The notes under the pieces were generated by a model, which saw only the letters and a program-made list of their open reading frames with translations, ran no database searches and was not told the origin of the DNA. This document shows positions 9,470-19,130 of a DNA stretch of 64,000 nt, piece after piece (position 1 is the stretch's first letter; every line of letters starts with the position of its first letter). The position numbers and the translations under genes are program-made. Where the stretch lies: positions 62,001-126,000 of the forward strand of contig NZ_WOEZ01000043.1 of NCBI RefSeq assembly GCF_013177735.1. The letters run 5' to 3'. The DNA is from Paraburkholderia elongata (GTDB lineage Bacteria > Pseudomonadota > Gammaproteobacteria > Burkholderiales > Burkholderiaceae).

Positions 9470-11455
9470 TCACATCTTGTTCAACTTGCGATGCAGTGTC
9501 GCTCTGCCAATGCCCAAGCTGCGCGCAGTGGCCGCAATATTGCCATGGTGAAGTTCGAGCGCCTGGCGAATCGCATCGGTTTCCATTGCCGCCAATGTGC
9601 CAGGTGCGCATGACGACAACGGCGTGTTCAGGCGGGCCGTCTCGACCTGCTCGACCAGTTCCAATGGCAGGTGTTCGGCGCGGATTTCACCATCGGAGTC
9701 GCCGAGCGCGGCCGCCGCGCGAAGCACGCTACGCAACTCCCGCACATTGCCGGGCCACCGATAATTGAGTAACGTGTCCAACGCGTCGTCGTCAAGCCGA
9801 TAAGGCGCGTGCTCTGCGAAGACATTGAGGGCCTCGCGCGCGAGCAGCCAGTCGATCAGTTGACGAAGGTCCGAGCGCTCGCGCAGCGGAGGCAGTGTGA
9901 TGCTGACACCGCTCAAGCGATAGAACAAGTCTTCACGGAATTTGCCCTCTGCGACGAGTTCGGGCAACGAGCGATGTGTCGCGCATATGAGCGAGATATT
10001 CACGGCTATCTCGCGGCTGCTCCCGAGCCGCGTCACTTTGCGTTCCTGCAACACGCGTAGCAGTCGGCCCTGAACGTCGAACGGCATGTCGCCGATCTCA
10101 TCGAGAAAGAGCGTGCCATTGTGGGCTTCCTCGAACTTGCCCGGTGCTCCCCCGCGCCTTCCCCCTGTGAAAGCGCCGTGCTCGTAGCCAAACAGTTCCG
10201 ATTCGATCAGGCTGGCTGGCAGCGCAAAGCAATTGATGGCGACAAGGGAGCCGCCGTGCCGCGGTCCGCCTGTATGCAGCCGCTGAGCGAACACCTCCTT
10301 GCCGGTGCCAGTTTCGCCGTAAACGATAACGGGGATGTCGCGGTCAAATGCACGTCGCGCCTTGTCAAACGAAGCCTGCAGTCGCGAATCGGCCATCAGA
10401 TAGGATTCGTCGCCTGGCTGTGCGAGCGCGGAAGCCGTAGAGCCGTGCGTGGCCGCTCGGGATGCAGCGCGTGCAACGCCTGCCGCGCTTCCCACGCCTG
10501 CACCACGATGGGCTGGTTCGGTGGCGTGCTGAAGCTCTTTCCCTTGATGCTCGGAGGCACTGGCGTAGAGACGCACGCCACTATGACGGTGCACCAGCGC
10601 TGGGGTGGAGAGACGACTTGCGACAATCAGTTGCGGCAGCGGCAAGTCGAACAACGACGAGAACTCGAGCCGCTTCAACGAGCCGTCGCCGAGGCAGAGT
10701 GTCGCGCGCGCACTCTGATTCGCGCCAATCACGTAGCCGTCGTACGATACCGCAAGCAATGCGGCGTACGGCGTGCGGAGCATATCCGGACGATAATGAA
10801 AGCGCACGACGGTAACGTTATTCAGACTATCGAGCATTTGATTCTCGATGGCCCTCGCGGCGGTTGCAAGTAGCTGAAGAGGATCTATTTGCGATGGAGT
10901 GTACAAGTAGCTGATATCGAGTGCCCCCGCCGGCGCACCGAAAGGGTCCACCAGCGGCACAGCTGCACAAGTAAATTCCGCCGCTTCGTCCAGAAAATGC
11001 TCGTGACCTCGAATCAGCATCGGCCGTCGCTCCACGAGCGCGGAGCCCGGACCATTGGTACCAATCGTCCTTTCGCTCACATCCGTGCCGGGGCGCAGCA
11101 CGGATACAAGCTCTCGCGTCGTGGCGTGTTCGCCGCCAACGGAACGCACGACGACGCCCTCCGCATTGACCAATGCCACCAACCAGTTGCCACCACTAAA
11201 CGCATGGTGTAATCGCTCCATCTCAGATCGTGAATGGCCGACCAGTTGCGCATTTGCTTCCTCGATGCCAAGGGGGGCGGACAAGCGTGCTGCATCCCGC
11301 AAGAGTCGGCTTGAGGCCTGAAGCCCATAACCCCGCGAGCGTTCCCACGACCGCAGCAGCAGCGTGGAAACTTTCTGGTCGCTGACGGAACCGGTTTCGA
11401 AAAACTCTTGGCGAGCACGCAGTATCCGATCTTCTGGGGCAATGTGTGGCCGCAT
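9470..11455 (-). CDS. Sigma-54-dependent transcriptional activator (AcoR-like, GAF-AAA-Fis)
   Basis: A 661-residue enhancer-binding protein. Residues of about 60-230 look like an AcoR-type GAF sensory region; a low-complexity Ala/His linker follows; then an AAA+ domain with Walker A GETGTGKE, the sigma-54 contact loop GAFTGG (usually GAFTGA) and Walker B GTLFLDEIGDM; and a C-terminal Fis-type helix-turn-helix (GNIAATARSLGIGRATLHRKL). It is divergent from the SphA-like and PQQ alcohol dehydrogenase genes, and a palindrome plus a -24/-12 promoter lie between them. By analogy with AcoR, AcxR and similar proteins it probably activates those genes in response to an alcohol or its oxidation product. 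Confidence 0.93.
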   Translation of the reverse strand: MRPHIAPEDRILRARQEFFETGSVSDQKVSTLLLRSWERSRGYGLQASSRLLRDAARLSAPLGIEEANAQLVGHSRSEMERLHHAFSGGNWLVALVNAEGVVVRSVGGEHATTRELVSVLRPGTDVSERTIGTNGPGSALVERRPMLIRGHEHFLDEAAEFTCAAVPLVDPFGAPAGALDISYLYTPSQIDPLQLLATAARAIENQMLDSLNNVTVVRFHYRPDMLRTPYAALLAVSYDGYVIGANQSARATLCLGDGSLKRLEFSSLFDLPLPQLIVASRLSTPALVHRHSGVRLYASASEHQGKELQHATEPAHRGAGVGSAAGVARAASRAATHGSTASALAQPGDESYLMADSRLQASFDKARRAFDRDIPVIVYGETGTGKEVFAQRLHTGGPRHGGSLVAINCFALPASLIESELFGYEHGAFTGGRRGGAPGKFEEAHNGTLFLDEIGDMPFDVQGRLLRVLQERKVTRLGSSREIAVNISLICATHRSLPELVAEGKFREDLFYRLSGVSITLPPLRERSDLRQLIDWLLAREALNVFAEHAPYRLDDDALDTLLNYRWPGNVRELRSVLRAAAALGDSDGEIRAEHLPLELVEQVETARLNTPLSSCAPGTLAAMETDAIRQALELHHGNIAATARSLGIGRATLHRKLNKM

Positions 11456-11484
11456 GATGTACGCCTCCTTCTGGTGTCTCCATA

Positions 11485-11511
11485 TGAGTCAGGTTGTGTA
11501 CCACTGACTCA
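11485..11511. promoter_or_regulatory. Palindromic upstream activator site candidate
   Basis: Perfect inverted repeat: TGAGTCAG (11485-11492), 11-nt spacer, CTGACTCA (11504-11511). It lies 30 bases upstream of the sigma-54 activator start and about 165 bases upstream of the -24/-12 promoter, the usual place and spacing for an enhancer-binding protein site. Confidence 0.65.
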
Positions 11512-11675
11512 CTCTGCGGCACCCCTGACAATTCGTTTCAGGTACCTCTATATCGCTATATATAACCCGCTTCGACGAGTTTTGCTTTTGTTGCGTTTCC
11601 CGCTGGATTCTATAGCAGGCGCAACGCGCGGCATAACACTGGCGGGCGTAACGTATGGCACGACAATGCATGTCG

Positions 11676-11692
11676 TTGGCATTGTTTTTGCG
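11676..11692 (+). promoter_or_regulatory. Sigma-54 (-24/-12) promoter
   Basis: The string TTGGCATTGTTTTTGCG has GG at 11678-11679 and GC at 11690-11691 with exactly ten bases between, matching the sigma-54 consensus (TGGCA...TTTGC). It faces the SphA-like gene at 11967, giving a leader of about 260 bases. Confidence 0.78.
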
Positions 11693-11966
11693 TCTAGTGC
11701 CGGACTGGCTCGCGAGACGAGCGAGGCCACCTAAGCGTGATCCGATCGCAGGCGCAACGACCGTGGAAGGCTCAGCCTATTGTTGAGCGTCGCGACAAAC
11801 CCGAGCGCTTTGGTGGTCTTCTGTGCAATAAGACCGGGCCGTTCGCGCAGACGCTTGCATAAGAGCACGGCAGGCCGCCTGCGCAAACGTATCGGGGTGT
11901 AGATCATCGAGTACTTCGTTCGCTATTTGATTCGGTTCGAATTGCCAGTGGAAGAGAAGGCGATTA

Positions 11967-12890
11967 GTGAAAAACAAACATCGAGACGACATGAAATTGG
12001 AGAAAACGCTTCGCCCTTTTGGGACTCGCCAGGCAGCAGGCATCCTTTGCGCGGCTCTTGGCGTGACATCGCTGCCCGCCGCGGCAGTCGATGTCGATGC
12101 CGGAGACTACACGGCATTACCCGCCGGAACAAACCTCGGCGTGCTGTACTACCAGCATGCCGAGGACAACAAAGTGTTTGCAAACGGCAATCAGGTCGCT
12201 GGCGGCAACCTGAAATCGGACACCAGTATTCTGCGGGGCGTCCACTATATGGATATTGGCGGCTTCATCGTCGATCCGCAGTTTCTGTTGCCGTTCGGAA
12301 ACGTTCGCGGGAGCGATAACCTTCAGGCGCTCGGTAGTTCCGGCGGTACGGCGGATCTGATCCTGGCTGCGACCGTATGGCTCGTTAATAATCCCGACAA
12401 GAAAACATATTTCGGTGTCACACCGTACCTTTTCGTGCCGACGGGGAGCTATGACAGAAACCGTGCCTTGAATCTGGGAGAACACCGCTGGAAGGAAACG
12501 ATGCAAGCGGGCTTCATCACACCGCTAGTTGGCAATCTGATACTCGATCTGATTGCGGATGTCACCATCTTCGGCGACAACAAGGATTACGGGCCCGGCG
12601 GTGCGACGCTCAAGCAGGACCCGCTAGTCGAAGGGCAGGTGTGGCTTCGCTATAACGCAACACAGTCGCTCGATGTACGCGTAGGTTTCGCGGAATCGTA
12701 CGGCGGCAGGACCACGGTCAACGGCGTCTCGCAACAGAACCGGACCAATACGAACAAGTTCTCGGCTGGCTTTGCATGGTTCCCTGCGCCAACATGGCAG
12801 GTTCTCGGCATTTATGGGCAGGACATTTCGGTACAGAACGGACCTAAGGAGGAAAACCACTTCAAAGTGCGGCTGCTGAAAGTGTTCTAA
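11967..12890 (+). CDS. SphA/MetA-family outer-membrane transporter (phenol-degradation 'meta' family)
   Basis: A 307-residue exported protein: a basic N-terminus and hydrophobic stretch ending in SLPAAA look like a signal peptide, followed by alternating strands and a C-terminal aromatic/Phe ending (KVRLLKVF) as in outer-membrane beta-barrels. The family (Phenol_MetA_deg) is commonly encoded next to alcohol or aromatic degradation genes and is thought to aid uptake of hydrophobic substrates. I kept the GTG at 11967, which has a GAGAAGG site 7 bases ahead; ATG at 11991 is an alternative giving a more usual signal peptide. It is probably the first gene under the sigma-54 promoter, with the PQQ dehydrogenase next. 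Confidence 0.83.
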   Translation: MKNKHRDDMKLEKTLRPFGTRQAAGILCAALGVTSLPAAAVDVDAGDYTALPAGTNLGVLYYQHAEDNKVFANGNQVAGGNLKSDTSILRGVHYMDIGGFIVDPQFLLPFGNVRGSDNLQALGSSGGTADLILAATVWLVNNPDKKTYFGVTPYLFVPTGSYDRNRALNLGEHRWKETMQAGFITPLVGNLILDLIADVTIFGDNKDYGPGGATLKQDPLVEGQVWLRYNATQSLDVRVGFAESYGGRTTVNGVSQQNRTNTNKFSAGFAWFPAPTWQVLGIYGQDISVQNGPKEENHFKVRLLKVF

Positions 12891-12991
12891 GCGCCAGCGG
12901 CACGCGCGCTGGCGGATCAGCTGGCGCACACCTGAACCCGAACAAGCCGACCACCGCGATGGCGACGCGGGCGGCGGCAATGGAGACATAC

Positions 12992-15172
12992 TTGAAACCC
13001 ATTCATCGTTTCGTCATGAGACACGTGAGCGCGTCTGGACAGGAAGCGCGGTCCCTATTCTTTCGCATCTGCCGTACCGCGCGTCGAGTCGCTGTGCTTG
13101 GCGGTGCACTTACGCTGGCAGGTGTCTTCTCTCAGTACGTTGCCGCAGCGGACGCGACGTCCGCCGTTGCGGCGAACGTCGACGAAGCCTCAGTCCGTGC
13201 TAATGAAGCGGCCACCCAAGAATGGCCGGTGCATGGTCTTGATTTCGCAGGCACTCGCTTTAGCAAGCTCGACCAGATCAACGCATCGAACGTGAAGAAT
13301 CTCGGGCTTGCCTGGTCGTATGATCTGAACTCGAGTCGGGGTATTGAAGCGACGCCGCTAGTGGTCGGTGGCGTGATGTATGTAACGGCGTCATGGAGCA
13401 TCGTCCATGCAATAGATGTGGGCAGCGGCAAAAACCTGTGGACCTACGATCCGAAGGTGCCAGGCCGCTACGGCTCTCACGGCTGCTGCGACGTGGTAAA
13501 TCGCGGCGTCGCGCTGTATGAGGGCAAGGTATTCGTCGGCTCATTCGACGGCCGGTTGATCGCGCTCGACGCGAAGACGGGCGCGAAGGTCTGGGAACAG
13601 GACACGGTCAAGGGCCTACCGGGTTCATACACGATCACCGGAGCTCCGATCGTGGTCAAGGGCAAGGTGATCATCGGAAACGGTGGAGGAGAATTCGACA
13701 CGCGCGGGTATGTCTCCGCTTACGATGCCGAGTCGGGCAAACAGCTATGGCGTTGGTTCGTTGTACCGGGCGATCCATCGAAACCGTTTGAAGACGCCTC
13801 GATGAAGCTGGCGGCGAAGACATGGGATGCGAGCGCCAAGTACTGGAAACACGGCGGCGGAGGCAACGCATGGAACGCGCTCACATACGACCCCGATCTG
13901 AACTTGCTCTATATCGGCACCGGCAACGGTACGCCATGGGCCGCCAGGCTGCGCAGTCCGAAGCTGGGCCGGAATCTGTTCCTCGACTCGATCGTGGCGC
14001 TTAATCCCGACACGGGTAAATACGTCTGGCACTACCAGGAAGAAGACGCAGAGGGTGCGGACCACGACTCGACTGCAAACTTAATTCTCGCGGACCTGAT
14101 GATTGATGGCAAGCCGCGAAAAGTGATCATGCAGGCGCCGAAGAACGGTTACTTCTTCGTGATTGATCGCGTGACAGGCAAGTTCATTTCGGCGAATAAC
14201 TTCGTCGACGTAAACTGGGCGTCGGGATATGACGCTAGCGGGCGTGCGATCAAGACAAAGGTTGGGCAAGGTGGGACGGATCAGGTTGAGCTTACCCCAA
14301 GCCCCTTCGGTGCGCATAACTGGCAGGCAATGTCGTATAACCCTCAAACAGGCCTCGTCTACATTCCCGCGCAAAACGTACCGGCAACCATTGCCGACGA
14401 TCCCGTCTGGTTACAAGGTTCGGAGAAGACCAACGAGCCACAAACGGGTACCGGCTGGAATCTGGGTATGACGATCAACGCGGTCCCACCGAAAGCCAAA
14501 CCGTTCGGCCGCCTGGTGGCCTGGGACCCGGTTCGCCAGAAAGCGGCATGGACGCAGGAATACGCTGCCCCATGGAACGGAGGCACGCTCACAATGGCGG
14601 GTGGCCTCGTATTTCAGGGGACGGCTGACGGACGACTCGTGGCCTATAACGCGAAAACGGGCGGCAAGTTGTGGGAAACGTCGGTCGGCACCGGCGCGAT
14701 TGCACCGCCTGTCACATACTTTCTCAACGGCAAGCAATATGTGTCGATTGCGGTCGGCTGGGGAGGGGTATATGGCCTGATGCAACGGCACACGAACAGG
14801 CAGGCGCCGGGCCGCGTGCTCACGTTTGCACTCGACGGTAAGGCCTCAATGCCGGAGACTGCGGCATATCCTGCGGCGGAACTGCTAACCGGCGTGAAGT
14901 ACGATCCTGCAAACGTCAACGCAGGTCAAAAGCTCTACGTGAACAACTGCGTGTTCTGTCATGGCGTGCCTGGGGTCGACAAGGGTGGAGCGATTCCCAA
15001 TCTGGGTTATGTAGGTTCGGGCCTGATCGAGAATCTCGACAAGATCGTGTTCAACGGTCCATTCGTCGATAGAGGCATGCCTGACTTCACCGGCAAGCTC
15101 AGCAAGGAGGATGTGGTCAAGATTCAGGCGTTTATCCAGGGAACGGCTGACTCGGTCCGCAAAAGTCAGTAG
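12992..15172 (+). CDS. PQQ-dependent alcohol dehydrogenase with C-terminal cytochrome c domain (type II quinohaemoprotein)
   Basis: About 726 residues. After a signal peptide ending near QYVAAADA comes the eight-bladed PQQ propeller, with the adjacent cysteine pair HGCCDV that forms the ring-stacking disulphide, and tryptophan-docking repeats (for example [22 protein letters not shown]). The last 90 residues carry one haem c site (CVFCHG) and a later Met in GMPDF as probable axial ligand. Such enzymes oxidise primary alcohols in the periplasm and pass electrons to cytochrome c or azurin. I prefer TTG at 12992 because GGAG lies 6 bases ahead; in-frame ATGs at 12959 and 12980 lack one. It follows the SphA-like gene and is probably driven by the sigma-54 promoter. 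Confidence 0.93.
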   Translation: MKPIHRFVMRHVSASGQEARSLFFRICRTARRVAVLGGALTLAGVFSQYVAAADATSAVAANVDEASVRANEAATQEWPVHGLDFAGTRFSKLDQINASNVKNLGLAWSYDLNSSRGIEATPLVVGGVMYVTASWSIVHAIDVGSGKNLWTYDPKVPGRYGSHGCCDVVNRGVALYEGKVFVGSFDGRLIALDAKTGAKVWEQDTVKGLPGSYTITGAPIVVKGKVIIGNGGGEFDTRGYVSAYDAESGKQLWRWFVVPGDPSKPFEDASMKLAAKTWDASAKYWKHGGGGNAWNALTYDPDLNLLYIGTGNGTPWAARLRSPKLGRNLFLDSIVALNPDTGKYVWHYQEEDAEGADHDSTANLILADLMIDGKPRKVIMQAPKNGYFFVIDRVTGKFISANNFVDVNWASGYDASGRAIKTKVGQGGTDQVELTPSPFGAHNWQAMSYNPQTGLVYIPAQNVPATIADDPVWLQGSEKTNEPQTGTGWNLGMTINAVPPKAKPFGRLVAWDPVRQKAAWTQEYAAPWNGGTLTMAGGLVFQGTADGRLVAYNAKTGGKLWETSVGTGAIAPPVTYFLNGKQYVSIAVGWGGVYGLMQRHTNRQAPGRVLTFALDGKASMPETAAYPAAELLTGVKYDPANVNAGQKLYVNNCVFCHGVPGVDKGGAIPNLGYVGSGLIENLDKIVFNGPFVDRGMPDFTGKLSKEDVVKIQAFIQGTADSVRKSQ

Positions 15173-15388
15173 TTCCGAGCGGCACAACGCGGCCGGCCGC
15201 AGCGCCGGCCGCGCATAGTCCACGCTGCGCACGTGCGCTTGTTTTAGACATCCGTCAGGCGCTGATCGATTCTACGACCTGGCAACACAAGCAATGCCTT
15301 GTGTATGGCAATCGCGGTTCATCTACTCTCCTTACCGCGACCAAACCAGCCTGCGCTAGTCCGGAACGCGGGGCGTCTTGGGATCAAA

Positions 15389-15423
15389 GCCAACATGCCA
15401 CCTCAACACGGTGGCATGTTGGC
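15389..15423. terminator. Long stem-loop downstream of the PQQ dehydrogenase
   Basis: A perfect 14-bp inverted repeat (GCCAACATGCCACC 15389-15402; partner 15410-15423) with a 7-nt loop. A short T-rich tail (TATCTATTTT) follows on the plus strand. It may terminate the PQQ dehydrogenase transcript; it could also be a binding site ahead of the LysR gene. Confidence 0.55.
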
Positions 15424-15655
15424 TATCTATTTTCACGATACCCCTATCGCCACAAACCGCCTATGCGTTCTGGAAACATTGCTAAGCTGTTCTCCTACGT
15501 GATACGTCAACAATCCGAACGTACGAACGCCGTTATTTGGTCCGTCGGATTTTCGATGGGTACATCCGCGATGATGGCAGCCGCTGGATTTTTACATCCG
15601 CGACAGTTCCAGTCACGGGGGTGTTCGCTTTGTGAATCTATCAGCGAGGTAGGAG

Positions 15656-16633
15656 ATGGACCAGCTATACATGTTGCGGACGTTCGTTGCAGTCGCACAG
15701 CATCGAAGCTTTAGCAAGGCTGCCGCGTCATTGGGCGTGACCACCGGTTCGATCTCCAAAGCCATCGCCAAGCTCGAAGAGAGTATTCAGACGCGGGTCC
15801 TGTATAGAACAACCCGATCCGTTTCAGTGACAGATGCAGCGCAACCGTACTATCTGAGTTGCTGCCGTCTCCTCGAAGAACTTGACGAAGCGAATCGTCG
15901 CATTACGCAAGAGCGAGAAATCGACAGCGGACGGTTGCGACTCGTTGTGCACCCGATGCTGGTGAGCAAAACCTTTTCCCGACTTGTGTCGAACTATCAC
16001 GCTATCGCCCCCAACGTGAACCTCATGGTTTCCGTTCAGGAAGAAGCGGTGAATCTGTATGACGGCCATTTCGATATGGCGATTCTTCCGCCTCATCTTG
16101 TAGAGCAGTCTGCGGTAATTCGTCGTACGTTGTCCAGGTCACCGCACATCTTCGTTGCCGCACCTGGTTATCTTGAGCAATGCGGTACACCTGAAGCCGC
16201 TTCGGAGTTGGCTAACCATTTCCTTCTGCTGGATCCCGCGTCGAGGCAGAAGGGCACGAATTTCATCGATCTGCTTGAAGACGGGAAAAGAGTGAGTGTG
16301 CTTCCAATGTCGTCCATGGACGGTAACGAAGTGCTGCTTCGGGCGGCAGTGCTTACGGGGACCGGCATCGCGACCTTACCCGAAGCTATGGTTCGCGAAG
16401 ACATTGCCATGGGACATCTCACGCACATCTTGCCCCAGTGCTCCACGTCAGAAAGTGGCGTCGAGATATGTCTTTTCTACTCGCACCGCGAACTTCTTCC
16501 TGTGAGGCTCAGGAATTTCGTCGATTTCTGCACCGAGTTTTTCCGCTCGGTTCCCCGAAATATCCCGAATGAGATGGGGACGATTTCACAACCCATGGAC
16601 CACAACGTAGATCACATGCTAACAACGGTCTGA
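15656..16633 (+). CDS. LysR family transcriptional regulator
   Basis: A 325-residue regulator with the N-terminal winged helix-turn-helix (LRTFVAVAQHRSFSKAAASLGVTTGSISKAIAKLE in segments at residues 6-40) and the LysR effector domain, beginning around residue 90. The subclass resembles regulators that act on aromatic or oxidative-stress genes, but the inducer is unknown. An AGGTAGGAG ribosome site precedes the ATG. WrbA and DUF1330/DUF3331 genes follow on the same strand. About 230 bases upstream begins a segment (from 15424) that is copied, in decayed form, at 32651, together with pieces of this gene. Confidence 0.9.
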   Translation: MDQLYMLRTFVAVAQHRSFSKAAASLGVTTGSISKAIAKLEESIQTRVLYRTTRSVSVTDAAQPYYLSCCRLLEELDEANRRITQEREIDSGRLRLVVHPMLVSKTFSRLVSNYHAIAPNVNLMVSVQEEAVNLYDGHFDMAILPPHLVEQSAVIRRTLSRSPHIFVAAPGYLEQCGTPEAASELANHFLLLDPASRQKGTNFIDLLEDGKRVSVLPMSSMDGNEVLLRAAVLTGTGIATLPEAMVREDIAMGHLTHILPQCSTSESGVEICLFYSHRELLPVRLRNFVDFCTEFFRSVPRNIPNEMGTISQPMDHNVDHMLTTV

Positions 16634-17058
16634 AAGCTGGACGAGAGAGCATCGGTTGGTCACAAGAACTTTACGGAGCGTCGGACCAATGTGGTCGATG
16701 CCATGCGTTAAAGCGGGCAGCACGCTACAAACATCCAGAAAATTGGTTGTGCTGATTTTATCTACCGTTTTTATTGACCACGTGTAAAAAGTGTTGTTCG
16801 TGAGGCGACCTTTATTCAGCGACGTCTCAAACCTTATAGTTCGTACGGGAGGCGGTGCCGGTCACGGCGTCACTAATTTCCCGTGGTGATGAGCCGAGGC
16901 GTGGGTCGGGCGTTTCGAATAAAAACTTCATTTCATTTTGCGTCCGTTGGAGCAGGTCATGCTTTTCTGGACGAAGGCTATCTACGATGTTTCAATTTCT
17001 ATCACGGTGGTTTGGCAAGACTGCTGCCATCCACGAATCCCCTGCTACGGAGAAAAGA
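16634..17058 (+). other. Intergenic region upstream of wrbA
   Basis: No gene recognised. The open frame preceding the WrbA start (from 16855) lacks flavodoxin similarity and is taken as leader. An ATG at 16987 could give WrbA a 24-residue N-terminal extension. Confidence 0.4.
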
Positions 17059-17667
17059 ATGACGAAGGTTCTCGTGCTGTACTACTCGACTTACGGCCAC
17101 ACTGAAGCGCTCGCCAAAGCTGTTGCCGACGGCGCTGCGTCGACCGGTGCGAAGGTTAGTCTGAAACGTGTTCCTGAGCTACTGAGCGCTGAAGTTGCGA
17201 AGGAGGCTGGAGCAAAGCTCGACCAGTCCGCGGATATCGCTACTCCCGACGAGCTTGCCGACTACGATGCCATCATCATCGGAACACCGACTCGCTTTGG
17301 TCGCGTGTCTGCACAGATGGCCAATTTTCTGGACCAGACGGGCGGTCTGTGGGCACAGGGGAAGCTGATCGGCAAGGTAGGCGGTGCATTCGTATCGACC
17401 GCTAGTCAACACGGCGGTGCCGAAACCACTCTCTTTTCGGTGCTGACGTCGCTGATGCACCATGGACTGATCACCGTAGGTCTGCCATATGCGTACGCAG
17501 GTCTGGTCAAGATGGACGAAGTCACTGGTGGGTCTCCTTACGGGGCCTCGACGGTGGCCGCGGCTGACGGGTCACGTCAACCGAGCGAGAACGAGCTTGA
17601 AGGCGGACGTTTCCAGGGGCGCCATATTGCTGAGATTGCAGCAGCGCTTACGCGCGGGCGTTCCTGA
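17059..17667 (+). CDS. wrbA: NAD(P)H:quinone oxidoreductase, WrbA type
   Basis: A 202-residue flavodoxin-like protein, the normal WrbA length. The FMN phosphate loop reads [12 protein letters not shown], followed by the family blocks [20 protein letters not shown] and [16 protein letters not shown]. WrbA reduces quinones by two electrons with NAD(P)H in the cytoplasm, preventing semiquinone formation. The ATG at 17059, preceded by CGGAGAAAAGA, gives the canonical N-terminus [10 protein letters not shown]. Placement after a LysR gene suggests regulation by it, as is common for quinone reductases; that link is inferred. Confidence 0.92.
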   Translation: MTKVLVLYYSTYGHTEALAKAVADGAASTGAKVSLKRVPELLSAEVAKEAGAKLDQSADIATPDELADYDAIIIGTPTRFGRVSAQMANFLDQTGGLWAQGKLIGKVGGAFVSTASQHGGAETTLFSVLTSLMHHGLITVGLPYAYAGLVKMDEVTGGSPYGASTVAAADGSRQPSENELEGGRFQGRHIAEIAAALTRGRS

Positions 17668-17800
17668 TTGGGCGCACCGGTAGCCAGGTGTGGTTTTGGT
17701 GCCGGAGCGTTGTGGTGTTTTCTAGTTGACATGAGTTGCGGTGAGATTGGGCGGCGCGGTTCGTGAGAGCCCGCGCCCCACTTTCGATAGTGAGCTCAAG

Positions 17801-18331
17801 ATGAAACGCGTATTTCAGCTGGATCCGTGGTCGCAGACTCTTGCGATGCTAAGCAGTTGCTCGGGACTAAAGCCGAGCGATTGCGACGACGAATATTTTG
17901 ATCAGATTCGTCGCCGCACGTCCGTGCTGTCGGGGGCAAGCAGGGGCAAGGTCAAACGGCCAGCGAGAAATGCGGGAGACACATGTGCAACTATTCGAAT
18001 TCTTGAACGCCTGTCACCCTCGACGGTAACTTTGTCGTGGCACGATCCCACATCGCTCAACTATGCCGAACAGGTGTGGTGGATGGGCGGCGCCCAGAAA
18101 AACGGGCGTTGTGCGGTCAGCGGGGAACGCATACTTAGAGGGCAGTCTGTTTACCGCCCACGGCGATTGGGTAAGGACGCGCCGTTAAACGGGAGCGAGA
18201 TGATTTTGAGTTCTGTGATCGTCAGTGCATGCGCCAGTTCGGCGGATATTCCTCACGAAGGAGATGAAGATGGCAAAAGGGTATTGGGTTGTGTCATATC
18301 GCAAGGTGCTGAAGCCGGACCAGCTTGCTGA
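17801..18331 (+). CDS. DUF3331 family protein
   Basis: About 176 residues. The core matches DUF3331, a family I know from Burkholderia-type genomes: a strand TVTLSWHDPTSLNYAEQVW, then a cysteine block GRCAVSGERILRGQSVYRP and a closing NGSEMILSSV. The paired-Cys block looks like half of a zinc site. I start it at ATG 17801; the frame is open to 17741. Oddly, the C-terminal 20 codons overlap the DUF1330 gene in another frame, so the original stop may have been lost or the tail is a read-through. Function unknown. Confidence 0.7.
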   Translation: MKRVFQLDPWSQTLAMLSSCSGLKPSDCDDEYFDQIRRRTSVLSGASRGKVKRPARNAGDTCATIRILERLSPSTVTLSWHDPTSLNYAEQVWWMGGAQKNGRCAVSGERILRGQSVYRPRRLGKDAPLNGSEMILSSVIVSACASSADIPHEGDEDGKRVLGCVISQGAEAGPAC

Positions 18332-18563
18332 GTATTCGAAGCTCGCCGCGCTGGCGATCGCCGATGGCGGTGGACGTCTTCTGGTTCGTGATACCGCGAA
18401 GCTGGCACATGGCGCAGGTATTGCTGAACGCACCGTCGTTACCGAATTCGATAGCATCGAACAGGCAATCGCGACGTTTGAAGGCGATGCCTACCAAGCT
18501 ACGCTAAAGGTACTTGGCGACGCTGTTGAGCGGGATTTTCGGATTGTTGAAGGTTCAGAATAG
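18270..18563 (+). CDS. DUF1330 family protein
   Basis: A 97-residue protein of the dimeric alpha/beta-barrel type: it begins AKGYWVVSYRKV and ends with a conserved EGDAYQATLKVLGDAVERDFRIVEG block. DUF1330 proteins resemble the NIPSNAP/EthD group of small ferredoxin-like dimers; no enzymatic role is proven. GAAGGAG lies 6 bases before ATG 18270 and decides this start; the frame is open upstream to 18225. Its first 60 bases lie inside the DUF3331 reading frame. Confidence 0.85.
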   Translation: MAKGYWVVSYRKVLKPDQLAEYSKLAALAIADGGGRLLVRDTAKLAHGAGIAERTVVTEFDSIEQAIATFEGDAYQATLKVLGDAVERDFRIVEGSE

Positions 18564-18677
18564 AAATTTCTCTCAAACGGTGCGACGACAACCGATAGCA
18601 TTGTCGCACCGACATCAACGTCCAGATTCCAGCCGGGTAATAAGCGGATCTCATCATTTCGCAACACTCATTTCAAG

Positions 18678-18916
18678 TGTTCATCCCGTCGCGCCTCGCC
18701 GAGTCAGCGGCTGTCGATCGTGAACTGTGCCAGATCAATGAGATCCTGCGCGAGGCTTCGGCGTATTTGGCACGGACCGAACTCGACCGCCGACCGAAGT
18801 GATGATCACATTCGTCGATGATCGCTGGCGGATCTATGCGGTCGAGTCGATTTTCGGGGTACTGCGCGATTGCGCGTCGAGGTACTATCTGCATGTGGCT
18901 AGGCGGGGCGATCCAG
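18678..18916 (+). mobile_element. Remnant of an IS3-family transposase (OrfA tail and OrfB head)
   Basis: One frame (to the stop at 18800-18802) reads QINEILREASAYLARTELDR, the tail of IS3 OrfA. A second frame, opening at ATG 18802 and overlapping that stop, reads MITFVDDRWRIYAVESIFGV and continues to HVARRGDPG, the head of OrfB (MIxFIDDHRxxxGVEPICxVL). Neither has the DDE catalytic core; beyond about 18916 the similarity fades. The element is dead. The surrounding 18564-19130 holds no other gene I can support. Confidence 0.75.
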
Positions 18917-19130
18917 GACGACATGTGCCCGCCCATCGTCGCGAGAACGTCACGTACGCTCCCAAGGAACTTGCGCACCTGCGTTCGGGTGTCGTTGAGC
19001 ATCGTACCCGTCAACGCCAAGCGGGTGTATCGGGAATGCGTGTTGACGACCTGCTGCGCGAAACGTTGGTGGGCGGGGCAGAAGTCGCTTCCGATCATTG
19101 CGCATCCTGCTTTCAAGTGTGACCGTGACC

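Noticed and set aside
10121..10873. A 250-codon open frame antisense to the sigma-54 activator
   Set aside because: Overlaps the AAA+ domain and has no similarity of its own.
11655..11668. A second -24/-12-like site, TGGCACGACAATGC
   Set aside because: GG and GC are separated by nine bases rather than ten; the site at 11676 fits better.
15389..15423. CRISPR-like repeat
   Set aside because: A single stem-loop, not a repeated unit; no array exists in the window.
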